DNA of 12,965 nucleotides from Armatimonadota bacterium. GTDB taxonomy: Bacteria > Cloacimonadota > Cloacimonadia > Cloacimonadales > TCS61. The notes below the pieces were generated by a model. That model was given only the letters and a program-made list of their open reading frames with translations, searched no databases and had not been told where the DNA came from. Made by a program: the position numbers and the translations under genes. Below are positions 6,593 through 12,674 of the stretch, one piece after another; position 1 is the stretch's first letter; the number at the start of each line of letters is the position of its first letter. Location: the NCBI GenBank assembly GCA_030612605.1, contig JAUWNO010000020.1, positions 1-12,965 on the forward strand. Direction: 5' to 3'.

Positions 6593-6996
6593 ATATTGTT
6601 CTTGATACAAATGTAGTTGTAGCAGCTTTCGCAAGTAGAGGTTTATGCAGTTCTGTTTTTGAACTCAGCCTTGATCGTTATTCAATAATCATCAGCAAAC
6701 ACATCTTAACAGAAGTTCACAGAATTCTGTTTAAAAAATTTAAAATGACAGAAAAGAATGTAGAATCAATTATTGAATATCTTTCAGAATACTGCTTTGT
6801 AAAAGAATATATGAAATTGAATAAAAATATTTGTAGAGATAAAGATGATGATGAAATCCTTGCTTTAGCAAAAAGTAATGATGTAGGATATATTATCACT
6901 GGAGATAATGACCTACTTATATTAAAAGCTTTTGGCTTAACTAAAATAATATCTCCAAGAGAATTTTGGGAAATTTCAAAGAAAGAAGAAATGTAA
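6589..6996 (+). CDS. PIN-domain toxin (COG1569/TIGR00305-like)
   Basis: A 135-residue PIN-domain protein, expected to be a Mg-dependent ribonuclease that blocks growth when freed from its antitoxin. The acidic active-site residues are visible: Asp6 in LDTNVV, Glu42 in ILTEV, the cluster DKDDDE at 84-89, and Asp106/Asp108 in TGDNDLL. The ending, SPREFW, is usual for PIN toxins of this family. The start codon overlaps the antitoxin stop (atga) and has no strong ribosome binding site of its own, consistent with coupling. No disruption is seen, so it should be functional. Its RNA target cannot be predicted. It is an accessory gene inserted between two housekeeping genes rather than part of the acyl-CoA pathway. 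Confidence 0.9.
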   Translation: MNIVLDTNVVVAAFASRGLCSSVFELSLDRYSIIISKHILTEVHRILFKKFKMTEKNVESIIEYLSEYCFVKEYMKLNKNICRDKDDDEILALAKSNDVGYIITGDNDLLILKAFGLTKIISPREFWEISKKEEM

Positions 6997-7029
6997 ATCA
7001 AGAATTAAATTTGTGTTATAGTAATGATA

Positions 7030-7072
7030 GAAATGCGAAACTGTTGTGGCTATGATATTCAAAAAGAAGTGA
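7030..7072 (+). repeat. Thiolase 3'-end copy (copy 3)
   Basis: Bases 7039-7061 match 6054-6076 of the thiolase gene at 21 of 23, and upstream gaaatg (7030-7035) also aligns with 6044-6049 allowing a one-base gap. In the homologous frame it reads TVVAMIFKKK and stop, against TVVAMVFSISSA in the gene. It separates the RHH/PIN pair from the nucleotidyltransferase/HEPN pair. It has no start codon of its own and is a displaced gene end. Confidence 0.85.
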
Positions 7073-7197
7073 GAAAAATCATAAATTCAAACAATAATTG
7101 ACAAAATTAACGAAATAAATAGAAAAGATAAATGTTTCATAGAATTATCATTGAACTTATTAATTGTATTTGAATTGCAAATATTGGAGAAATGAAA
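7073..7197. other. Spacer before the nucleotidyltransferase gene
   Basis: The sequence is AT-rich and non-coding. A consensus -35 ttgaca lies at 7098-7103, with a weak -10 tagaaa at 7120-7125 (16-base spacer). Bases 7106-7126 repeat 3217-3237 (19 of 21). A small dyad, atttg/caaat at 7168-7172 and 7178-7182, sits before the ribosome binding site and could be an operator. All these calls are weak. Confidence 0.3.
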
Positions 7198-7467
7198 ATG
7201 ATAACCGATAGAGATAAATCAATTATTTTAGAATATGCAAAAAAGTACAATATTTCTTCTGTAATCTTATTTGGTTCATCCATAAAGGAAGAAAAAGAAG
7301 CTCATGATATTGATATCGGTATAAAAGGCATTAAACCGCAATTATTTTTTGAATTCTACGCTGAATTATTCAAACATTTATCAAAACCTGTGGACCTTAT
7401 TGACATTTCTAAAAAATCATTATTCAATCAACTCGTAGAAGAAACCGGACTCAAAATTTATGGATAA
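7198..7467 (+). CDS. MNT-family nucleotidyltransferase antitoxin (MntA-like)
   Basis: A small minimal nucleotidyltransferase of 89 residues. The polymerase-beta-type signature is LFGSS followed by DIDIGI, with the aspartates of D-x-D at residues 37 and 39 and a third acidic residue in KPVDLID (Asp66). The spacing is GS-x9-DxD, one residue shorter than the usual GS-x10-DxD. In the characterised MntA-HepT systems this enzyme adds AMP to a tyrosine of the HEPN toxin and so inactivates it; I infer the same here. ATG codons at 7192 and 7198 are both in frame. The ggag at 7186-7189 lies only 2 bases from the first but 8 from the second, so I prefer 7198. The gene overlaps the HEPN gene by 8 bases. 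The module lies between two thiolase 3'-end copies. Confidence 0.85.
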   Translation: MITDRDKSIILEYAKKYNISSVILFGSSIKEEKEAHDIDIGIKGIKPQLFFEFYAELFKHLSKPVDLIDISKKSLFNQLVEETGLKIYG

Positions 7468-7882
7468 ATTACCTGCTCAAATTCTTGCTGAAAAAGAAAA
7501 TATAGAATTTGCTTTAAATAATCTTAAAGATACTTTAAACAGAGAAGAAAAATCAGTTATTGAATTAGCAGCAATAGGAACTTTTCTTCATAATATCTAT
7601 AATGGAATGGAAAATATACTAAAGCAAATTCTAAAAATAAAAGGTATTAATATTCCAAAATCAGACACATGGCATAAGGATTTACTTGCTATTTCTGTAT
7701 CAAAAGGAATAATTCCCAAAAAACTATCTGATAAACTTTATGAATATCTTACTTTTCGTCATTTTTTTGTTCATGCTTATGGATTTATGCTAGAAGAACT
7801 TCATTTAGAAAATTTAGTCAACAATATTCCAGAAATTTGGGCTCAATTTCTTTTAGAAATCAAGATTTTTTTTAATCAATAG
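7460..7882 (+). CDS. HEPN-domain toxin (HepT-like ribonuclease)
   Basis: A 140-residue, all-helical HEPN protein. The catalytic RX4HXY signature is at residues 100-107: RHFFVHAY, with Arg100, His105 and Tyr107. In the family, Arg and His are needed for RNA cleavage by the dimer, and the tyrosine is the residue AMPylated by the partner nucleotidyltransferase. Residues 35-60 (LAAIGTFLHNIYNGMENILKQILKIK) and WHKDLL at 71-76 are typical of this HEPN branch. The start overlaps the end of the nucleotidyltransferase gene (atggataa), so expression is coupled, with antitoxin translated first. The frame is intact. The opposite view, in which the HEPN protein is a binding partner and not a toxin, cannot be excluded from sequence. 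Confidence 0.87.
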   Translation: MDKLPAQILAEKENIEFALNNLKDTLNREEKSVIELAAIGTFLHNIYNGMENILKQILKIKGINIPKSDTWHKDLLAISVSKGIIPKKLSDKLYEYLTFRHFFVHAYGFMLEELHLENLVNNIPEIWAQFLLEIKIFFNQ

Positions 7883-7921
7883 CTGATTTGTTGGTTTATT
7901 AATTTTTTTATCTGTCAGTTA

Positions 7922-7955
7922 AACTATTATGTCTATGGTATTCAGGAAGGAGTGA
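7922..7955 (+). repeat. Thiolase 3'-end copy (copy 4), overlapping the rpiB ribosome binding site
   Basis: Bases 7922-7944 match 6054-6076 at 19 of 23, including tatggtattcag exactly (7933-7944). In the homologous frame it reads TIMSMVFRKE and stop (7953-7955). The codons for RKE (agg aag gag) form the ribosome binding site of rpiB. This is the most diverged of the copies with upstream homology, and it marks the right edge of the inserted region. Confidence 0.8.
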
Positions 7956-7960
7956 ATAAT

Positions 7961-8392
7961 TTGAAAATAGCATTAGCAGCCGATCATGCTGGATACGAAT
8001 TAAAAGAAGCCATAAAAGACTTCCTGACAGCATATAAAGTTATCGACTTTGGTACTCATTCAACTGAATCCATGGATTATCCTGATACAGGATTCAAAGC
8101 AGCAGAAGCTGTTGCAAAAGGTGATTGCGAAAAAGGAATCCTGATATGCGGAAGTGGTCTTGGGATGAGCATCGTGGCTAACAAAGTGAAAGGAATCCGG
8201 GCAACTTTATGCAATTCAGCAAAACTTGCTCGTTTATCCCGTCAGCATAACGACGCTAATATCCTTGTTCTTCAGGGACGATTCATTTCCAAGAAGCAAG
8301 CTGGAGATATTATAAGTGTTTGGCTTTCTACAGAATTTGATGGAGGAAGGCACATTCAAAGAATTGAAAAAATAAAAAAATATGAAGAATAA
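7961..8392 (+). CDS. rpiB: Ribose-5-phosphate isomerase B
   Basis: It interconverts ribose 5-phosphate and ribulose 5-phosphate in the pentose phosphate pathway. The 143-residue RpiB/LacAB protein begins MKIALAADHAGYELK, carrying Asp8-His9. Cys63 in the phosphate/active-site loop CGSGLGMSIVANK is the catalytic thiol, His96 lies in SRQHNDANIL, and the C-terminus has FDGGRHIQRI. I chose the TTG at 7961: it gives the canonical start of the family and has ggaaggag (7944-7951) nine bases upstream. The in-frame GTG at 7952 would overlap that site. The ribosome binding site lies within a displaced thiolase 3' end, suggesting the two genes were once adjacent. It precedes glyA, as in Bacillus, where an rpiB homologue lies near glyA. 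Confidence 0.93.
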   Translation: MKIALAADHAGYELKEAIKDFLTAYKVIDFGTHSTESMDYPDTGFKAAEAVAKGDCEKGILICGSGLGMSIVANKVKGIRATLCNSAKLARLSRQHNDANILVLQGRFISKKQAGDIISVWLSTEFDGGRHIQRIEKIKKYEE

Positions 8393-8395
8393 CCA

Positions 8396-8580
8396 CAAGA
8401 CTGACACAAGATTAACACAGACAATAAATAAAACCTAAAATGAGCAAGTAGGTTTTTGACAGTGAAAGTCAGTGATAAACACGGATGGACAACAAAATTG
8501 AAAGAAATGAACATAAATCTTGAATCCGTTCAAATCCGTGAAAATCCGTGAGCAAAAATTCAGTGGAAGTCAGTGCAAGT
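8396..8580. repeat. Decameric intergenic repeat array before glyA
   Basis: Clear 10-bp tandem units: tgaatccgtt, caaatccgtg and aaaatccgtg at 8521-8550, then cagtggaagt and cagtgcaagt at 8561-8580. Earlier, cagtgaaagt and cagtgataaa occur at 8460-8479. The left side (8396-8422) has acaagactgac, acaagattaac and acagac, an 11-base period. cacggat at 8480-8486 is inverted relative to the atccgtg units, and gactgac at 8399-8405 relative to gtcagt at 8569-8574. It is non-coding, although a frame continuous with glyA happens to stay open through part of it. Confidence 0.75.
8430..8457 (+). terminator. Weak terminator-like hairpin after rpiB
   Basis: An 8-bp stem (8430-8437 with 8449-8456) encloses an 11-base loop and ends in a run of five T that is mostly within the stem. 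Only a weak or partial intrinsic terminator is supported, and rpiB and glyA may still be co-transcribed. Confidence 0.3.
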
Positions 8581-8584
8581 CAGC

Positions 8585-8643
8585 CTGCCCCGTAAGGAAG
8601 TATGACTGTATCGGGGTGGCTAATTATTGGAGGAAAAAAATGA
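8585..8643 (+). promoter_or_regulatory. Leader hairpin and possible 13-codon leader peptide before glyA
   Basis: Bases 8585-8592 (ctgccccg) pair with 8612-8619 over eight positions including two G-U pairs, enclosing a 19-base loop. The stem ends ten bases before the glyA ribosome binding site (ggagg, 8629-8633). Within the loop, aaggaag precedes an ATG at 8602 that opens MTVSGWLIIGGKK, whose stop overlaps the glyA start as atga. It could be an attenuator or a coupled leader. I could not match it to the glycine, THF or ZTP riboswitch consensus as I remember them. Confidence 0.35.
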
Positions 8644-9935
8644 AATTCATAAAAAAACAAGACCCTGAACTTTTCGATGTTATGTATAGCGAATTAAAAA
8701 GGCAGTCAGAAAATCTGGAGCTGATAGCTTCAGAAAATTTTGTTTCCAGAGCTGTATTAGAAGCTGCCGGTTCTGTATTAACTAATAAATATGCCGAAGG
8801 TTATCCATATCGCTGGAGTAAAAAAACAGGTAAGATCAATTACAAGCTCTATGGACGTTATTATGGTGGGTGTGAATATATTGATGAAGTAGAAAAACTG
8901 GCAATCGAAAGAGCAAAGGAAATCTTTGGTGCAGAACATGCAAACGTGCAACCACATTCCGGCTCACAAGCAAATATGGCAGCTTATTTTGCTATTATCA
9001 AGCCAGGTGATACTATTCTCAGCCTGGAACTTTCTCATGGTGGGCATCTTACTCACGGTCATCCTCTCAGTTTTTCCGGTTCGCTTTTTAATATCGTACC
9101 CTATGGTGTGAATAAGGAAACCGAGCAATTTGATTACGATGAGATCAGAAAAATTGCATTGGAAGTTAAACCACAAATGATTCTTACCGGAGCAAGTGCT
9201 TATCCAAGAAAAATTGATTTTGCAAAATTCAGAGAAATAGCTGATGAAGTAGGAGCAAAATTCGTGGTTGATATTGCTCATATTGCAGGATTGATTGCTG
9301 CAGGATTGCATCAAAGTCCGATTCCTTATGCCGACATCGTTACAACTACAACTCACAAAACGTTGCGTGGTCCGCGTGGTGGCATGATCCTATGCAAAGA
9401 AGAATATGCCAAAGCTGTTGACCGCTGGGTATTTCCCGGTACGCAAGGTGGACCTCTGATGCATATTATCGCAGCTAAAGCTGCTGCTTTCAAAGAAGCT
9501 TTAACTCCAGAATTCAATGAATATCAAAAACAGATTATTAAAAATGCGGAAACCTTAGCAAACTCACTTTCAGAAAAAGGATTCAATATTGTCTCAGGAG
9601 GAACAGATACGCACCTGATGTTGATAAATCTGGGTACTGAAGAAGAAGGTGGACCTTCAGGTAAAAAGATGGAAGGATGCCTGGATAAAGCTGGTATCAC
9701 TGCCAATAAAAATACAGTTCCATTTGACACACGCAAACCGTTCGTTGCTTCCGGTATTCGGCTGGGAACTCCAGCGGTTACCACTCGCGGCATGAAAGAA
9801 CCTGAAATGAAAAAAATAACTGAATTCATTTATCAGGTTTGGCAAAATTATCAGGATGAAGAAAAATTGGCAGAAATAAAAATTGAAGTAAAAGAATTTT
9901 GTGATAAATTCCCTCTTTATGCAGATCTGCTTTAA
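8640..9935 (+). CDS. glyA: Serine hydroxymethyltransferase
   Basis: This PLP enzyme converts serine and tetrahydrofolate to glycine and methylene-THF, feeding one-carbon metabolism. It has 431 residues. Visible motifs are LELIASENF (26-34), NKYAEGYP (49-56), RYYGGCE (73-79), HSGSQAN (106-112), Asp211 in VDIAHIAG stacking near the cofactor, and the PLP lysine Lys240 in TTTTHKTLRGPRGG. Between YAEGYP and RYYGG there are 16 residues (YRWSKKTGKINYKLYG) where E. coli GlyA has two, an insertion of about 14 residues beside the active-site tyrosine. The start at 8640 has ggagg six bases upstream. The frame stays open upstream to about 8520, but that part is repeat sequence without a ribosome binding site. 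The gene ends in a strong terminator. Confidence 0.96.
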   Translation: MKFIKKQDPELFDVMYSELKRQSENLELIASENFVSRAVLEAAGSVLTNKYAEGYPYRWSKKTGKINYKLYGRYYGGCEYIDEVEKLAIERAKEIFGAEHANVQPHSGSQANMAAYFAIIKPGDTILSLELSHGGHLTHGHPLSFSGSLFNIVPYGVNKETEQFDYDEIRKIALEVKPQMILTGASAYPRKIDFAKFREIADEVGAKFVVDIAHIAGLIAAGLHQSPIPYADIVTTTTHKTLRGPRGGMILCKEEYAKAVDRWVFPGTQGGPLMHIIAAKAAAFKEALTPEFNEYQKQIIKNAETLANSLSEKGFNIVSGGTDTHLMLINLGTEEEGGPSGKKMEGCLDKAGITANKNTVPFDTRKPFVASGIRLGTPAVTTRGMKEPEMKKITEFIYQVWQNYQDEEKLAEIKIEVKEFCDKFPLYADLL

Positions 9936-9950
9936 AAACTAAAATATACG

Positions 9951-9985
9951 AAAAAGTCTGCCCCAAAAGCAGACTTTTTTTGTTT
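9951..9985 (+). terminator. Rho-independent terminator of glyA
   Basis: A perfect 11-bp stem (9951-9961, aaaaagtctgc, with 9969-9979) has a seven-base loop and a downstream T-rich tract (ttttttt then gtttatt). It lies 15 bases after the glyA stop. Confidence 0.92.
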
Positions 9986-10125
9986 ATTATAAAAACAAAA
10001 TAAGCAAAAAAAAATTATTTTATTGACATTTAAAATAAAATCAAACATTTTACACACGTAACTTATTTAAAATCTTGGAATTAAATTGATTCTCAGAAAT
10101 TATTAAAAAGTTTAAAGGTTTTCTT
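9986..10125. promoter_or_regulatory. AT-rich promoter region before the DUF6765-like gene
   Basis: A consensus -35 ttgaca lies at 10023-10028 after an A-rich stretch (10006-10017). No good -10 appears at 16-18 bases, so the promoter is not fully defined. As the region follows a strong terminator, a promoter is needed for the downstream gene. Ribosome binding site aaagg lies at 10114-10118. No other feature is seen. Confidence 0.35.
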
Positions 10126-11127
10126 ATGAATATTGAGTTTCATTATTACATTACAAAATACCTGGCAATTAAAGCAGGATTTGATAAAGATGAATCAGAA
10201 ATCATTGCTTATTCATCACAGTTGGTAGATGATAATTCATTACAATTTTCGATTGAAACTCCGGAAGGAACAGCTTACGAAAACTATATAAGCCAGACTA
10301 AGAATATCACAAAGCCTTTAAAAAAACTAATGAGAATTTATCTTCTTTTCCATTTCCTGCCTGGAAATCCAACCAGCTCCAAAGTCAGACGGCTCGATGG
10401 AAAAATGCATCTTCTTATGACCAGTCCGGCAAGCAGCTATTCTCAGGAAATATTTTTCGAATCTACCAAAAATGATAATCTTTTTTCATTGGGAATTGCT
10501 TCTCACATGCTGGCAGATACTTTTTCTCATCAGAATTTTGTGGGAACATTTGATGAAATTAATGCCTTAAATGGTGTTTGGGAAACTCTGATGCCGAATA
10601 TCGGTCATGCAGATGCAGGTTACAAACCGGATATTCCGAATCTTATCTGGTTTGATCCGAGACTGATCGAGGAAAATCAGACAATAAATAATAAGGAAAG
10701 AGTGCTTTTTGCTGCAAAAAAATTGTACTCAAATTACCTTTTCTTAACTTCTTTCCCGAATAATTGGTCTGAAGTTAAACAAAACATTTCTAATATAATC
10801 GGAGATTCCATTACAGAAACACAACTTCCTCTGGCAAAAAAACAGCAAAATGAGAGAATCGAAAAATTTAAATCTCTTTTCAACGAATTAGGAATGGAAG
10901 CTGATTATGATAAATATTCCTGGTTTTCAAAAGCGGTAAAACAAAAAATAAAATTACTCGATGATAAAAAATTTGTTTTGGATCCTGTTAAAGATAAATT
11001 TTCATTCAAAGAAAACTATGAAAAATCCGATTGGTATAATTTCCAGGAAGCAGTGAAAATATATCAAAAATCAACTACTTCAAAACTGGCTCCTCTTCTT
11101 GCTCAAATTGAAATCAAAGAATGGTAA
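10126..11127 (+). CDS. DUF6765-like protein, predicted zinc-hydrolase fold
   Basis: A 333-residue protein with no signal peptide. The start FHYYITKYLAIKAGF followed by IIAYSSQLVDDN (27-37) is the hallmark I associate with the DUF6765 family. Conserved candidate metal ligands are His6, Asp35/Asp36, His76 in FHFLPG, His95, and the HxxxDxxxH motif at 127-135 (HMLADTFSHQ). These recall the all-helical phospholipase C/P1-nuclease zinc fold, but catalytic activity is inference. The C-terminal third (about 200-333) is Lys-rich and helical with no recognised motif. It stands downstream of a terminator and 53 bases before the exported nuclease-like gene, and may share its transcript. Its biological role is unknown. 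Confidence 0.75.
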   Translation: MNIEFHYYITKYLAIKAGFDKDESEIIAYSSQLVDDNSLQFSIETPEGTAYENYISQTKNITKPLKKLMRIYLLFHFLPGNPTSSKVRRLDGKMHLLMTSPASSYSQEIFFESTKNDNLFSLGIASHMLADTFSHQNFVGTFDEINALNGVWETLMPNIGHADAGYKPDIPNLIWFDPRLIEENQTINNKERVLFAAKKLYSNYLFLTSFPNNWSEVKQNISNIIGDSITETQLPLAKKQQNERIEKFKSLFNELGMEADYDKYSWFSKAVKQKIKLLDDKKFVLDPVKDKFSFKENYEKSDWYNFQEAVKIYQKSTTSKLAPLLAQIEIKEW

Positions 11128-11180
11128 TCAGTTCTTGATAGATTATTTTTAAAATTCAATTTTTGGACTAAAAAAACGGT

Positions 11181-12464
11181 ATGAAAAAAAATATTATCTT
11201 TTTATTATTCTTCATTTTGTTTTCAAATTTAATTTCAGATACAAATTTCAGAGTTATGACTTATAATTCTCTGATGTTTTCTGTTTACAGTGGTCAGAGC
11301 CGTTTCTCTGATTTCGAAACTGTTTTTAATGAAGTAAATCCTGATATTGTGATTATGCAGGAAATCGAAGATGAACCAGGTTCAGATTTGATGCTAAACA
11401 TCCTGAATTCAGATGAGATCGAATTTGCTAGAGCAGAATTTGTTGATGATGGTGACTTGAATAATATGCTCTATTATAAAACTTCAAAAGCAACCTTGAT
11501 TTCTCAGGATGTCGTTCATACTTATCCTCGAGATATTTCCGAATATGTTCTTGAAATAGATGGCAATCAAATCCGAATTTACTGTTGTCATTTAAAAGCC
11601 TCTCAAGGATATGAACAGAATAGATTTGCAGCAGTTAGCCTACTAAGAAATCATCTCAACCAGTTTGAACCAGGTACAGAATTCATCATTGCAGGCGATA
11701 TGAATTTTTATACCAGCTCAGAACCTGCATATCAGAAATTTATTGCAGATGAAACCAATAATACCGGACGAGCAAAAGACTGGTCGGATCTGGTTGGCAA
11801 CTGGCACAACAATCAAGATTTCAGTGAAGCTCATTCTCAATCTTCACGAACTAACCAGTTCGGAGGAGGAGTTGGTGGCGGCTTGGATGATCGTTTTGAT
11901 TTTATTTTCACCTATTATGAAATGAATAATAATGCAGAAATCGAATTTATTGATGGCTCATTGGTAACAGTTGGGAACGATGGTAATCACTTTAATCAAT
12001 CCATAAATTACGGTACAAATTCAGCAGTTTCTCCGGAAGTGGCAAATGCTCTTTATTATGCATCTGACCATCTTCCTGTTTATGCAGATTTTATTAGTTT
12101 AAGTTCTACAAATACAGACTCTCAGACAATCTCAGCGAGCAATCTCATTTTACAAAACTTCCCAAATCCATTTAATCCGGAAACTACGATCTATTTCAAT
12201 TTAACCACGGAGTTCACCAGCCTTCGCAATGCTTCGGCTTGGCAGGCGGAGATCACGGAGTTGATAATTTATAATATCAAAGGGAAAAAAATTAAGACTT
12301 TGGAGTGTGGAGAGTTTCTCTCCACAATAGCCGACGGAGTCGGCTACTCCATAACCTGGGATGGTAGAAACGATAATAACAATCCGGTTTCATCCGGAAT
12401 CTACTTTATCAAATTAAAAGTTGGAAAATCAATCTATTCAAAAAAGATAACTTTACTAAAATAA
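11181..12464 (+). CDS. Exported endonuclease/exonuclease/phosphatase-family protein with type IX sorting domain
   Basis: A 427-residue exported protein. Residues 1-20 are a signal peptide (KKN, then a hydrophobic run). Residues 22-305 are an EEP domain with its catalytic set: Asn29 in MTYNS, Glu61 in MQEIED, His137 in CCHLKAS, Asp173/Asn175 in AGDMNF, Asp240 in RFDFIF, and Asp296-His297 in SDHLPV. It should hydrolyse phosphodiesters, as a secreted nuclease or phosphatase; the substrate is undetermined. Residues 326-427 are a FlgD-like C-terminal domain with sorting motif NFPNPFNPETTIYF and ending SSGIYFIKLKVG, for type IX export and surface attachment or release. Within this domain, residues about 344-359 are an in-frame repeat insertion, and 375-391 are encoded by two hairpins. 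The ribosome binding site is weak. Confidence 0.9.
   Translation: MKKNIIFLLFFILFSNLISDTNFRVMTYNSLMFSVYSGQSRFSDFETVFNEVNPDIVIMQEIEDEPGSDLMLNILNSDEIEFARAEFVDDGDLNNMLYYKTSKATLISQDVVHTYPRDISEYVLEIDGNQIRIYCCHLKASQGYEQNRFAAVSLLRNHLNQFEPGTEFIIAGDMNFYTSSEPAYQKFIADETNNTGRAKDWSDLVGNWHNNQDFSEAHSQSSRTNQFGGGVGGGLDDRFDFIFTYYEMNNNAEIEFIDGSLVTVGNDGNHFNQSINYGTNSAVSPEVANALYYASDHLPVYADFISLSSTNTDSQTISASNLILQNFPNPFNPETTIYFNLTTEFTSLRNASAWQAEITELIIYNIKGKKIKTLECGEFLSTIADGVGYSITWDGRNDNNNPVSSGIYFIKLKVGKSIYSKKITLLK
12206..12262 (+). repeat. In-frame repeat insertion in the sorting domain
   Basis: The nonamer cacggagtt at 12206-12214 recurs at 12254-12262, enclosing 39 bases richer in G and C than the surroundings. The offset of 48 bases (16 codons) keeps the frame. 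Removing one unit gives NLTTELIIYN, the normal strand layout of this domain. The insert core ccttcgcaatgcttcg (12221-12236) is, on the other strand, similar to cgtagctttggcgaag at 6230-6245. Confidence 0.7.
12306..12346. repeat. Two adjacent perfect hairpins within the coding sequence
   Basis: tgtggagag (12306-12314) pairs with ctctccaca (12318-12326) around ttt, and tagccgac (12328-12335) pairs with gtcggcta (12339-12346) around gga. They encode about residues 375-389 (ECGEFLSTIADGVGY), in a loop longer than usual for the FlgD-like fold. Together they look like a palindromic repeat accommodated in frame. Confidence 0.75.
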
Positions 12465-12465
12465 T

Positions 12466-12609
12466 AAAAATACTTGAACTAAATTTCCTTCACTTGCTCG
12501 TTCCCAAACTCCCGTTTGGGAACACCCTTTTTTACAGAACTATATCTTGAAATAACAGAATAAAACAATATTTCCGAATTAATATAAAAAAATACTTGAA
12601 CAAAATTTA
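12466..12609 (+). repeat. Direct repeat flanking a hairpin
   Basis: aaaaatacttgaactaaatt at 12466-12485 recurs at 12588-12607 with one substitution (t to a). The copies are 122 bases apart and flank the hairpin at 12500-12523. The repeat lies between the stop of one exported protein and the start of the next. Confidence 0.6.
12500..12533 (+). terminator. Hairpin and T-run after the exported nuclease-like gene
   Basis: A perfect 10-bp stem, gttcccaaac (12500-12509) with gtttgggaac (12514-12523), has loop tccc and is followed after four bases by six T (12528-12533). It fits an intrinsic terminator. The hairpin resembles an intergenic repeat I recall from other genomes, so it may be a repeat serving as terminator. 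Confidence 0.65.
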
Positions 12610-12674
12610 TCCTATTTAGAGATTCGTCCTGATAAAAAAAAATTGTTTTATTCAACACAATTTCAGGAGGAATG

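Noticed and set aside
6044..7955. Classical integrase-borne genomic island with a tRNA attachment site
   Set aside because: No tRNA gene and no integrase or transposase gene is visible; the repeated sequence is the end of a protein gene.
6044..7955. Chance similarity of short AT-rich strings as the cause of the thiolase-end copies
   Set aside because: Matches of 21/23 and 19/23 in the same frame, each followed by a stop and located exactly at cassette junctions, are too ordered for chance; only the short copy at 6284 is open to that doubt.
8520..8639. N-terminal extension of GlyA from a TTG at 8520
   Set aside because: The extra 40 codons lie in decamer repeat and the leader hairpin, have no ribosome binding site, and the ATG at 8640 has ggagg and gives the normal protein start.
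8396..8639. Glycine, THF or ZTP riboswitch before glyA
   Set aside because: I could not find the conserved cores of these classes; most of the leader is decamer repeat.
8964..9356. 130-codon open frame on the minus strand inside glyA
   Set aside because: It is antisense to conserved GlyA motifs and has no recognisable domain.
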